The notes beneath the pieces were generated by a model that ran no database searches, had not been told where the DNA came from, and saw only the letters and a list, made by a program, of their open reading frames with translations. Below, piece after piece: positions 54,287-64,000 of a DNA stretch of 64,000 nt. How positions within the stretch are numbered: position 1 is the stretch's first letter; each line of letters starts with the position of its first letter. Position numbers and translations under genes: made by a program. Source of the stretch: Streptomyces omiyaensis (GTDB taxonomy: Bacteria; Actinomycetota; Actinomycetes; Streptomycetales; Streptomycetaceae); contig NZ_BMVV01000003.1 in the NCBI RefSeq assembly GCF_014650895.1, forward strand, positions 516,819 to 580,818. The letters run 5' to 3'.

Positions 54287-56493
54287 GTGGAGAACGAGAC
54301 CCACTACGCCGAGGCCGTCATCGACAACGGTTCCTTCGGCACCCGCACCATCCGTTTCGAGACGGGCCGTCTCGCCCGCCAGGCCGCCGGCTCCGCCGTC
54401 GCCTACCTCGACGACGACACCATGGTGCTCTCGGCGACCACCGCCTCCAAGCGCCCCAAGGACCAGCTCGACTTCTTCCCCCTCACGGTGGACGTCGAGG
54501 AGCGGATGTACGCGGCCGGCAAGATCCCCGGCTCCTTCTTCCGCCGCGAGGGCCGTCCCTCCGAGGACGCCATCCTCACCTGTCGCCTGATCGACCGCCC
54601 GCTGCGCCCGTCCTTCAAGAAGGGCCTGCGCAACGAGATCCAGGTCGTCGCCACGATCATGGCGCTCAACCCCGACCACCTGTACGACGTCGTCGCGATC
54701 AACGCCGCGTCCGCGTCCACCCAGCTGGCCGGCCTGCCCTTCTCCGGCCCGATCGGCGGCGTCCGCGTCGCGCTGATCCAGGGCCAGTGGGTCGCCTTCC
54801 CGACCCACACGGAGCTCGAGGACGCCGTCTTCGACATGGTCGTCGCCGGCCGTGTCCTGGAGGACGGCGACGTCGCGATCATGATGGTCGAGGCCGAGGC
54901 CACCGAGAAGACCATCGCCCTCGTCAAGGGCGGCGCCGAGGCGCCGACCGAGGAGATCGTCGCCGCGGGCCTCGAGGCCGCGAAGCCGTTCATCAAGGTC
55001 CTCTGCAAGGCCCAGTCGGACCTCGCCGCGAAGGCCGCCAAGCCCGAGGGCGAGTTCCCGATCTTCCTGGACTACCAGGACGACGTGTACGCCGCGCTCT
55101 CCGACGCCGTCCGCGGCGAGCTGGCCCAGGCGCTCACCATCGCCGGCAAGCAGGACCGCGAGGCCGAGCTGGACCGCGTCAAGGAGATCGCCGCCGAGAA
55201 GCTCCTCCCGGCCTTCGAGGGCCGCGAGAAGGAGATCTCCGCCGCGTACCGCTCCCTGACCAAGGCCCTGGTCCGCGAGCGCGTCATCAAGGACAAGGTC
55301 CGCATCGACGGCCGCGGCGTCACGGACATCCGTACGCTGGCCGCCGAGGTCGAGGCCATCCCGCGCGTGCACGGCTCCGCCCTGTTCGAGCGTGGCGAGA
55401 CCCAGATCCTGGGCGTCACCACCCTCAACATGCTCCGCATGGAGCAGCAGCTGGACACCCTCTCCCCGGTGACCCGCAAGCGCTACATGCACAACTACAA
55501 CTTCCCGCCGTACTCCGTCGGCGAGACCGGCCGCGTCGGCTCCCCGAAGCGCCGCGAGATCGGCCACGGCGCGCTCGCCGAGCGCGCGATCGTGCCGGTC
55601 CTCCCGACCCGCGAGGAGTTCCCCTACGCGATCCGCCAGGTGTCCGAGGCCCTCGGCTCCAACGGCTCGACGTCCATGGGCTCCGTCTGCGCCTCCACCA
55701 TGTCGCTGCTGAACGCCGGTGTGCCCCTCAAGGCCCCGGTCGCCGGCATCGCCATGGGCCTGATCTCCCAGGAGATCAACGGCGAGACGCACTACGTCGC
55801 CCTCACCGACATCCTCGGTGCGGAGGACGCCTTCGGCGACATGGACTTCAAGGTCGCCGGCACCAAGGAGTTCGTCACCGCCCTCCAGCTCGACACCAAG
55901 CTGGACGGCATCCCGGCCTCCGTCCTGGCCGCGGCCCTCAAGCAGGCCCGCGACGCCCGCCTCCACATCCTCGACGTGATGATGGAAGCGATCGACACCC
56001 CGGACGAGATGTCCCCCAACGCCCCGCGGATCATCACCGTCAAGATCCCCGTGGACAAGATCGGCGAGGTCATCGGCCCCAAGGGCAAGATGATCAACCA
56101 GATCCAGGAGGACACCGGCGCCGAGATCACGATCGAGGACGACGGCACCATCTACATCGGTGCCGCCGACGGCCCGGCCGCCGAGGCCGCCCGCGCCACG
56201 ATCAACGGCATCGCCAACCCGACCATGCCGGAGGTCGGCGAGCGCTACCTGGGCACGGTCGTCAAGACCACCACCTTCGGTGCCTTCGTCTCCCTGCTCC
56301 CGGGCAAGGACGGCCTGCTGCACATCTCGCAGATCCGCAAGCTCGCCGGCGGCAAGCGCGTGGAGAACGTCGAGGACGTGCTCGCGATCGGCTCCAAGGT
56401 CCAGGTCGAGATCGCCGAGATCGACCAGCGCGGCAAGCTCTCCCTGATCCCCGTGATCGAGGGCGAGGACGAGAAGAAGGACGACGCCTCCTC

Positions 56494-56497
<4 letters not shown>
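54287..56497 (+). CDS. pnp: Polyribonucleotide nucleotidyltransferase (PNPase)
   Basis: A 736-residue trimeric phosphorolytic 3'-5' exoribonuclease; in streptomycetes it also adds heteropolymeric 3' tails. Seen: the first RNase PH domain ([31 protein letters not shown]), a helical linker, the second RNase PH domain with the catalytic region ([41 protein letters not shown]), then KH ([20 protein letters not shown]) and S1 ([21 protein letters not shown]) domains. GTG 54287 has AGGAG upstream. Its stop overlaps the M16 peptidase start as GTGA. Confidence 0.97.
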
Positions 56498-58652
<2,155 letters not shown>

Positions 58653-58657
58653 CGGTC

Positions 58658-59110
58658 ATGGGCGGCAAGATCACGTACGTCTTCCTCTCCACCGTCCTCG
58701 TGCTGGTCTTCGGGGTGGTGGCGATGGAGGGCGTCCTGCTCCTCCTGACCGGCGAGCCGGCGGCCATGGGCATGGGCGCGGTCGCGTTCCTGCTGCCCTG
58801 CGTCGGCGCCTGGTTCCTCTGGAAGAACACCAGCTTCGCGCGCCGGGCCAACCGGCTGGCCGCGGAGCTGGAGGCCGAGGGCGGGCTCCCGGTCGACGAC
58901 CTGCGGCGCACCGGGGGCGGCCGGATCGACCGCGACTCGGCCGACGAGGTCTTCGCCCGGCGCAAGGCCGAGACGGAGGAGTCGCCGGAGGACTGGCGCT
59001 GCTGGTTCCGGCTGGCGGTGGCCTATCACGACGCCCGTGACACCCCGCGGGCCCGCAAGGCGATGCAGCGGGCCATCACCCTCCGCGAGGGCCGGACGGT
59101 CAGCGCCTGA
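58658..59110 (+). CDS. Small membrane protein with TPR-like C-terminus
   Basis: A 150-residue protein: two transmembrane helices (FLSTVLVLVFGVVAMEGVLLLL and AMGMGAVAFLLPCVGAWFLW), a basic stretch, an acidic linker, and a C-terminal segment WRCWFRLAVAYHDARDTPRARKAMQRAI that reads like a tetratricopeptide helix pair. ATG 58658 begins 5 bases after the dapB stop, so it is probably coupled to dapB. Its 3' end overlaps the convergent gene by 11 bases. Function unknown. Confidence 0.78.
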   Translation: MGGKITYVFLSTVLVLVFGVVAMEGVLLLLTGEPAAMGMGAVAFLLPCVGAWFLWKNTSFARRANRLAAELEAEGGLPVDDLRRTGGGRIDRDSADEVFARRKAETEESPEDWRCWFRLAVAYHDARDTPRARKAMQRAITLREGRTVSA

Positions 59111-59648
59111 CGCCGTACTCCGCCTGCCACGCCTCGACGGTGTCGGCGGCCCGGTCGAAGGCCTCGGTCCGGGAGAGGAAGTCGGCGTTGTGGTCGGTGA
59201 GCAGCACCAGCTGCTCACCGGCCGCCCGGTCGAGCAGCAGGGCCTGGCCCTGGACGGTGCGGGGGAAGTTCAGCCAGCGCACCGGCTGCTGGACGGTGCG
59301 GACGGCGGCCACCTTCGCCCAGGGCGTGGTGGAGGTCGCGAAGAAGCCGACGCGGCGCACCCCGGCGCGGCTCACCCAGGTGCCCATGCGCAGCAGGCGC
59401 AGCGAGGCCAGGATGATCAGTACGGCGACGCCGAAGGTGACGAACGCGGCGCCGACGGCACCCGCGGCGGCGATGATCACCGCGGCGAGCAGCACGAACG
59501 AGGCGAGCAGCAGCGCGAGCGCCGCCGCACCGACCCGGTAGGGCCCTGGACGGTACGGACGGCGCCACTGGTCGTGGTCGTCGAACGGGAGCGCGACGGC
59601 ATCGGTGGTGTCGAAGGCACGGTCGGCCGTCAGGAAGGGCAGGGGCAC
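59100..59648 (-). CDS. Two-helix membrane protein (PH-like)
   Basis: A 182-residue protein with a polar N-terminus, two adjacent transmembrane helices (AAALALLLASFVLLAAVIIAA and GAAFVTFGVAVLIILASL), then a domain WVSRAGVRRVGFFATSTTPWAKVAAVRTV that resembles the bacterial PH-like domains of small actinobacterial membrane proteins. The start is GTG 59648. The stop overlaps the stop of the plus-strand neighbour. Function unknown. Confidence 0.75.
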   Translation of the reverse strand: MPLPFLTADRAFDTTDAVALPFDDHDQWRRPYRPGPYRVGAAALALLLASFVLLAAVIIAAAGAVGAAFVTFGVAVLIILASLRLLRMGTWVSRAGVRRVGFFATSTTPWAKVAAVRTVQQPVRWLNFPRTVQGQALLLDRAAGEQLVLLTDHNADFLSRTEAFDRAADTVEAWQAEYGVRR

Positions 59649-59702
59649 GGCGGTTCCTCACTCACAAGCACGCTCGATGGGGCAGTGCCCGGTGAGGCTA
59701 CC

Positions 59703-59942
59703 TCAGCGGTTGTCGGAGGCTTCGGACTGCTGCTGGCGCGTGGGCGAGTCCGTGCTGTCGAGGGAGGGCATCCCGAGGACGAGGGAACCCACGAGACCGG
59801 CGACCACGGTGAGCCCGAGCAGCGTGCGTCCGACGACCTGACCCGGACGGAGTCGTTCCCGGGGCGGCGGAGTGACGTTACTGCGGAACTCGTCGGCCTC
59901 CGACACGAACGCGAACGGTACGGCCTCGGTCCGCCTGGACAT
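59703..59942 (-). CDS. Small single-pass membrane protein
   Basis: A 79-residue protein with one transmembrane helix (VVGRTLLGLTVVAGLVGSLVLGM), a cytoplasmic-looking N-terminus and a short polar tail. ATG 59942 is preferred to GTG 59951 because GAGGAGAG is correctly spaced for the ATG and too close to the GTG. It lies 54 bases upstream of the two-helix protein gene and could share its transcript. It diverges from thyX. Confidence 0.7.
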   Translation of the reverse strand: MSRRTEAVPFAFVSEADEFRSNVTPPPRERLRPGQVVGRTLLGLTVVAGLVGSLVLGMPSLDSTDSPTRQQQSEASDNR

Positions 59943-60100
59943 GGGTGTCACTCTCCTCGGTGGTGATGGTGCGCCTCACCGGTACAGACGAGCGAACCGA
60001 GGGTTTGGTGCCGTTTTTCACCGAAGCAGCCGAATCTCATCCTTCCGACGGAGTCGCGCTAACCTTGGCCCGCCCCACAGACGACTGGAAGGTACTCCTG

Positions 60101-60841
60101 GTGACCGACACCCCCACCGAGCCGGCGAAGATCGACCTTCGGAGCGACGTCACCGTCGAACTGGTCAAGAGCGCCGCGGCCGACTCCGACGTCCTGTGGG
60201 CGGCCCGGGTCTCCACGGCGGGCGAGCAGTCCCTCGACGAGCTCCAGAAGGACCCGGAGCGCTCGAAGGGCCTGATCAACTACTTGATGCGGGACCGCCA
60301 CGGCAGCCCCTTCGAGCACAACTCGATGACCTTCTTCATCAGCGCCCCGATCTTCGTCTTCCGCGAGTTCATGCGGCACCGGGTGGGCTGGTCGTACAAC
60401 GAGGAGTCGGGCCGCTACAGGGAGCTCCAGCCGGTCTTCTACGTCCCCGACGCCTCCCGCAAGCTGGTCCAGGAGGGCCGCCCGGGCAAGTACGTCTTCG
60501 TCGAGGGCACCGACGCCCAGCACGAGCTGGTCGACCGGGCGATGGAGGACTCGTACCGCCGGGCGTACGAGACGTACCAGGAGATGCTCGCCGCCGGCGT
60601 CGCCCGCGAGGTGGCCCGCGCGGTCCTCCCGGTCGGCCTGTACTCCTCGATGTACGCGACCTGCAACGCGCGCTCCCTCATGCACTTCCTCGGCCTGCGC
60701 ACCCAGCACGAGCTGGCGGCGGTCCCCTCCTTCCCGCAGCGGGAGATCGAGATGGTCGGCGAGAAGATGGAGGAGCACTGGGCCCGGCTGATGCCGCTGA
60801 CCCACGCGGCCTTCAACAAGAACGGGCGCGTCGCGCCGTAA
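60101..60841 (+). CDS. thyX: Flavin-dependent thymidylate synthase
   Basis: A 246-residue enzyme that makes dTMP from dUMP with FAD and methylene-tetrahydrofolate. Seen: the ThyX signature RHRVGWSYNEESGRY (RHRxxxxxxxS), HGSPFEHNSMTF, EVARAVLPVGLYSSMYATCNARSLMHFLGLR and QREIE. GTG 60101 is chosen: GGAAGG lies 8 bases upstream and the length matches the family. The open frame upstream has no homology. It is followed by a promoter-like site and a hairpin before dapA. Confidence 0.96.
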   Translation: MTDTPTEPAKIDLRSDVTVELVKSAAADSDVLWAARVSTAGEQSLDELQKDPERSKGLINYLMRDRHGSPFEHNSMTFFISAPIFVFREFMRHRVGWSYNEESGRYRELQPVFYVPDASRKLVQEGRPGKYVFVEGTDAQHELVDRAMEDSYRRAYETYQEMLAAGVAREVARAVLPVGLYSSMYATCNARSLMHFLGLRTQHELAAVPSFPQREIEMVGEKMEEHWARLMPLTHAAFNKNGRVAP

Positions 60842-60878
60842 GGCACAGATGTTCGCCCACTCTCGCGAAGTGTCCGTA

Positions 60879-60908
60879 TTGCGACGTTTCGTGAAGTTCA
60901 TCTAGGCT
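60879..60908 (+). promoter_or_regulatory. Promoter between thyX and dapA
   Basis: TTGCGA (60879-60884) and TAGGCT (60903-60908) are separated by 18 bases, a good match to the streptomycete housekeeping promoter pattern. A hairpin begins 12 bases downstream, so the transcript may be very short. Confidence 0.5.
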
Positions 60909-60919
60909 GATCAAACGGA

Positions 60920-60957
60920 CCCGGCACTGCTTGAACCCCCGAGCAGGCAGTGCCGGG
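60920..60957 (+). terminator. Hairpin downstream of the thyX-dapA intergenic promoter
   Basis: CCCGGCACTGC (60920-60930) pairs perfectly with GCAGTGCCGGG (60947-60957) around a 16-nt loop, followed by CTCCTCTTCT. It can terminate thyX and any transcript starting near 60915. Confidence 0.7.
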
Positions 60958-60981
60958 CTCCTCTTCTGACGTCCCCCCGAG

Positions 60982-61011
60982 GGGACACCCGGCGCTGAGC
61001 AGCGAGTAGCG
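60982..61011 (+). promoter_or_regulatory. Putative leaderless promoter of dapA
   Basis: TAGCGT (61006-61011) lies eight bases before the ATG at 61020, with GGGACA 18 bases further upstream (60982-60987). There is no Shine-Dalgarno before the ATG, which fits a leaderless mRNA. Confidence 0.5.
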
Positions 61012-61019
61012 TGTTACCC

Positions 61020-61919
61020 ATGGCTCCGATCTCCACTCCGCAGACCCCCTTCGGGCGGGTCCTCACCGCCATGGTCACGCCCTTCACGGCGGACGGCGCA
61101 CTCGACCTCGACGGCGCCCGGCGACTCGCCACCCACCTGGTGGACGCAGGCAACGACGGCCTCGTCGTCAACGGCACCACCGGCGAGTCCCCCACCACCA
61201 GCGACGCGGAGAAATCGGAGCTCGTACGCGCCGTGCTGGATGCGGTCGGCGACCGCGCCCACGTCGTCGCCGGCATCGGCACCAACGACACCCACCACTC
61301 CATCGAGCTGGCCCGCGCCGCCGAGCGCGACGGCGCCCACGGTCTCCTCGCCGTCACGCCGTACTACAACAAGCCCCCGCAGGAGGGCCTGTACCGGCAC
61401 TTCACGGCGATCGCCGACGCCACCGGCCTCCCGGTGATGCTCTACGACATCCCCGGCCGCTCCGGCGTCCCGATCGACACCGAGACCCTCGTCCGGCTCG
61501 CCGAGCACCCCCGGATCGTCGCCAACAAGGACGCCAAGGGCGACCTCGGCCGCGCCAGCTGGGCCATCGCCCGCTCCGGCCTCGCCTGGTACTCCGGCGA
61601 CGACATGCTCAACCTGCCGCTGCTCTCGGTCGGAGCCGTCGGCTTCGTCTCCGTCGTGGGCCACGTCGTCACCCCCGACCTCCGCGCCCTCCTCGACGCC
61701 CACCTCGCGGGCGAGGTCGGGAAGGCCACCGAGATCCACCAGAAGCTGCTCCCGGTCTACACCGGCATGTTCCGCACCCAGGGCGTGATGACCACCAAGG
61801 CCGCGCTCGCCCTCCAGGGCCTCCCGGCCGGTCCGCTGCGCCTCCCGCTCGTCGAGCTCTCCGCCCAGGAGACCGACCAGCTCAAGGTCGACCTGGCCGC
61901 CGGCGGGGTAGACCTCTGA
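61020..61919 (+). CDS. dapA: 4-hydroxy-tetrahydrodipicolinate synthase
   Basis: A 299-residue aldolase-type enzyme that condenses pyruvate and aspartate semialdehyde, the entry to lysine and diaminopimelate. Seen: GTTGESPT, GTNDTHHSIELARAAE, TPYYNKPPQEGLYRHF, Tyr 142 in LYDIPGRSG and the Schiff-base Lys 170 in VANKDAKGD. ATG 61020 is used because conserved sequence begins there and a -10-like TAGCGT is placed for a leaderless transcript; GTG 61011 in frame overlaps that -10. rnj follows after 115 bases. Confidence 0.96.
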   Translation: MAPISTPQTPFGRVLTAMVTPFTADGALDLDGARRLATHLVDAGNDGLVVNGTTGESPTTSDAEKSELVRAVLDAVGDRAHVVAGIGTNDTHHSIELARAAERDGAHGLLAVTPYYNKPPQEGLYRHFTAIADATGLPVMLYDIPGRSGVPIDTETLVRLAEHPRIVANKDAKGDLGRASWAIARSGLAWYSGDDMLNLPLLSVGAVGFVSVVGHVVTPDLRALLDAHLAGEVGKATEIHQKLLPVYTGMFRTQGVMTTKAALALQGLPAGPLRLPLVELSAQETDQLKVDLAAGGVDL

Positions 61920-61986
61920 CACCGGACTTCACAACTGAACAAGGCGACAACTGAACACCGACAACAGCAAGTGCACGATTGTCATG

Positions 61987-62016
61987 CGCGCCACGTGCCG
62001 ACCGGTACGTGGCGCG
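61987..62016 (+). promoter_or_regulatory. Hairpin in the rnj leader
   Basis: CGCGCCACGT (61987-61996) pairs perfectly with ACGTGGCGCG (62007-62016) around a 10-nt loop. It ends six bases before the GAGGAGAG ribosome-binding site of rnj, so it may influence translation or cleavage of the mRNA. Confidence 0.55.
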
Positions 62017-62034
62017 TGTGGTGAGGAGAGACTT

Positions 62035-63720
62035 TTGAGCCATCCGCATCCCGAACTCGGCGCCCCGCCGAAGCTGCCCCAGGGCGCCCTGCGCGTCACC
62101 CCGCTCGGCGGTCTGGGCGAGATCGGTCGCAACATGACCGTCTTCGAGTACGACGGCAAGCTGCTGATCGTCGACTGCGGCGTCCTCTTCCCCGAGGAGG
62201 AGCAGCCGGGCGTCGACCTGATCCTGCCCGACTTCACCACCATCCAGGACCGGATCGACGATGTCGTCGGCATCGTCCTGACCCACGGCCACGAGGACCA
62301 CATCGGTGGCGTGCCGTACCTGCTGCGCCTGCGGCAGGACATCCCCCTCATCGGCTCCAAGCTGACCCTCGCGCTGATCGAGGCGAAGCTCCAGGAGCAC
62401 CGCATCCGCCCGTACACCCTCGAAGTGGCCGAGGGCCACCGCGAGCGGCTCGGCGCCTTCGACTGCGAGTTCATCGCGGTCAACCACTCCATCCCGGACG
62501 CCCTGGCGGTCGCCATCCGCACCCCCGCGGGCATGGTCGTCCACACGGGCGACTTCAAGATGGACCAGCTCCCGCTGGACAACCGCCTCACGGACCTGCA
62601 CGCCTTCGCGCGCCTCAGCGAGGAGGGCATCGACCTCCTGCTGACGGACTCGACGAACGCCGAGGTCCCCGGCTTCACGGCGCACGAGCGGGACATCTCC
62701 AACGTCCTGCGGAACGTCTTCGCCAACGCCCAGAAGCGGATCATCGTGGCGAGCTTCGCCAGCCACGTGCACCGCATCCAGCAGATCCTCGACGCCGCCC
62801 ACGAGTACGGCCGCCGGGTCGCCTTCGTCGGCCGTTCGATGGTCCGCAACATGGGCATCGCCCGCGACCTCGGCTACCTCCGGGTCCCGCCGGGCCTCGT
62901 CGTGGACGTGAAGACGCTGGACGACCTGCCGGACGACGAGGTCGTGCTGGTCTGCACGGGTTCCCAGGGCGAGCCGATGGCGGCCCTGTCCCGCATGGCC
63001 AACCGCGACCACCAGATCCGGATCGTCCCCGGCGACACGGTCATCCTGGCCTCGTCCCTCATCCCGGGCAACGAGAACGCGGTGTACCGCGTGATCAACG
63101 GCCTGACCCGCTGGGGCGCCAACGTCGTCCACAAGGGCAACGCCAAGGTCCACGTCTCGGGCCACGCCTCGGCCGGCGAGCTGCTGTACTTCTACAACAT
63201 CTGCAAGCCGAAGAACCTCATGCCGGTCCACGGCGAGTGGCGCCACCTGCGCGCCAACGCCGAGCTCGGCGCGATGACGGGCATCCCGAAGGACCACATC
63301 GTCATCGCCGAGGACGGCGTCGTCGTCGACCTGGTCGACGGCCGCGCCCGGATCACCGGCAAGGTCCAGGCGGGGTACGTGTACGTGGACGGCCTCTCGG
63401 TCGGCGACGTCACCGAGTCCTCCCTCAAGGACCGCCGGATCCTCGGTGAGGAGGGCATCATCTCGGTCTTCCTGGTGGTCGACTCCTCCACCGGCAAGAT
63501 CACCGGCGGCCCGCACGTTCACGCGCGCGGCTCCGGCATCGAGGACTCCGCCTTCGACGCGGTGCTCCCGAAGATCGAGCAGGCGCTGAACAAGTCCGCC
63601 CAGGACGGCGTCGTCGAGCCCCACCAGCTCCAGCAGCTGATCCGCCGCACCGTCGGCAAGTGGGTCTCCGACACCTACCGCCGCCGGCCGATGATCCTCC
63701 CGGTCGTCGTCGAGGTCTGA
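62035..63720 (+). CDS. rnj: Ribonuclease J
   Basis: A 561-residue metallo-beta-lactamase-fold RNase with endo- and 5'-3' exonuclease activity. Seen: the metal motif H84-G-H86-E-D88-H89 (HxHxDH), GMVVHTGDFKMDQ, LLTDSTNAE, the beta-CASP block IVASFASHVHRIQQI, VSGHASAGELL and the C-terminal dimerisation domain. The start is TTG 62035 with GAGGAG 6 bases upstream; the length matches the S. coelicolor protein as I recall it. It acts in mRNA decay and rRNA processing. The weak start and leader hairpin suggest tuned expression. Confidence 0.95.
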   Translation: MSHPHPELGAPPKLPQGALRVTPLGGLGEIGRNMTVFEYDGKLLIVDCGVLFPEEEQPGVDLILPDFTTIQDRIDDVVGIVLTHGHEDHIGGVPYLLRLRQDIPLIGSKLTLALIEAKLQEHRIRPYTLEVAEGHRERLGAFDCEFIAVNHSIPDALAVAIRTPAGMVVHTGDFKMDQLPLDNRLTDLHAFARLSEEGIDLLLTDSTNAEVPGFTAHERDISNVLRNVFANAQKRIIVASFASHVHRIQQILDAAHEYGRRVAFVGRSMVRNMGIARDLGYLRVPPGLVVDVKTLDDLPDDEVVLVCTGSQGEPMAALSRMANRDHQIRIVPGDTVILASSLIPGNENAVYRVINGLTRWGANVVHKGNAKVHVSGHASAGELLYFYNICKPKNLMPVHGEWRHLRANAELGAMTGIPKDHIVIAEDGVVVDLVDGRARITGKVQAGYVYVDGLSVGDVTESSLKDRRILGEEGIISVFLVVDSSTGKITGGPHVHARGSGIEDSAFDAVLPKIEQALNKSAQDGVVEPHQLQQLIRRTVGKWVSDTYRRRPMILPVVVEV

Positions 63721-63748
63721 GCCCGCAGGGCCTGACCAGCGCGGTTAC

Positions 63749-63788
63749 GGAGCGGGGCGCCTCGATTTGCATCGGGGCGCCCCGCTCC
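63749..63788 (+). terminator. Strong terminator after rnj
   Basis: An 18-bp stem (63749-63766 with 63771-63788, one T-G pair) closes a TTGC loop, 28 bases after the rnj stop. Confidence 0.85.
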
Positions 63789-63848
63789 AGTACGTTTACG
63801 GCTCCGCCAGATCGGGAAGCCCCGGCGCCGCAGTGCGTCCGGACGGCC

Positions 63849-64000
63849 GAACGGGAGGCGGGAAATCCGACTCAGATCTTCTGATAAAGTCGGAAAGCGC
63901 CGGAAGGCCCCGAGGAAATCGAATTCGGGACCGGAAAGCACCGAGGAAATCGGGTCGGAAAGATCTGATAGAGTCGGAAACGAAGGAAGCGCCCGGAGGG
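63849..64000 (+). promoter_or_regulatory. Probable rRNA operon promoter/leader region (16S gene beyond the window)
   Basis: This AT-richer, GGAAA-rich stretch has two near-identical copies of CTGATARAGTCGGAAA (63881-63896 and 63965-63980) and two of CCGAGGAAATCG (63910-63921 and 63941-63952), and ends GAAGGAAGCGCCCGGAGG. From memory these are hallmarks of the streptomycete rrn leader upstream of 16S rRNA, with multiple promoters and processing/antitermination signals. TAAAGT and TAGAGT within the repeats could be -10 elements. No mature rRNA sequence is reached. Confidence 0.65.

Overview
The window is chromosomal DNA of very high G+C from a Streptomyces-type actinomycete. The evidence is codon use with G or C almost always in third position, many GTG and TTG starts, leaderless-type promoters, and a gene order that I recall as the conserved dxr-ispG-proS-nusA-infB-truB-ribF / ESX locus / rpsO-pnp-dapB-thyX-dapA-rnj stretch of streptomycete chromosomes. 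I saw no integrase, transposase, CRISPR array or tRNA gene. Species was not determined.

Layout. 1-9.7 kb (+): a truncated aldehyde dehydrogenase, an EPSP-synthase-like gene, the isoprenoid genes dxr and ispG flanking a site-2 protease, two GNAT acetyltransferases and proS. 9.8-12.7 kb (-): an SPFH/slipin protein, a kinase-fold protein lacking catalytic residues, a ferritin-like protein and a lipoprotein. 12.9-24.5 kb (+): the translation/transcription cluster rimP-nusA-ylxR-infB-ylxP-rbfA-truB, then a very large protein with a degenerate trypsin-like domain and a degenerate P-loop, then ribF. 24.6-30.3 kb (-): a five-gene dipeptide/oligopeptide ABC transporter. 30.5-53.6 kb: an ESX-type (type VII) secretion locus. 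Its minus-strand part is a MinD-like ATPase, a DUF397 protein, an EccE partner and eccE. Its central plus-strand part is eccB, mycosin 1, a candidate substrate pair, mycosin 2, esxB and esxA. The converging minus-strand arm is eccC, two helical proteins and a lipoprotein, and eccD diverges from eccC. 53.7-63.7 kb: rpsO, pnp, an M16 peptidase, dapB, small membrane proteins, thyX, dapA and RNase J. The last ~150 bases look like the promoter/leader of an rRNA operon lying just beyond the window.

How the genes work together. dxr and ispG supply MEP-pathway isoprenoids; dapB and dapA supply diaminopimelate and lysine; ribF supplies FMN/FAD, needed by the flavin-dependent thyX. rimP, rbfA, truB, nusA, infB and rpsO serve ribosome maturation and translation, and pnp and rnj serve RNA decay. 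EccB/C/D/E form the secretion channel, EccC is its motor, and the mycosins are its membrane proteases. EsxA/EsxB are the canonical small substrates, and several nearby helical-hairpin proteins look like further substrates.

The least-explained signals are: a chain of ATGA-overlapping micro-ORFs in an exact 11-bp repeat just upstream of infB; the doubly degenerate protease/NTPase at 20-23.5 kb; the pseudokinase operon; a PE/PPE-like pair between the two mycosins; and a promoter-plus-hairpin unit between thyX and dapA that could be a small RNA or an attenuator.
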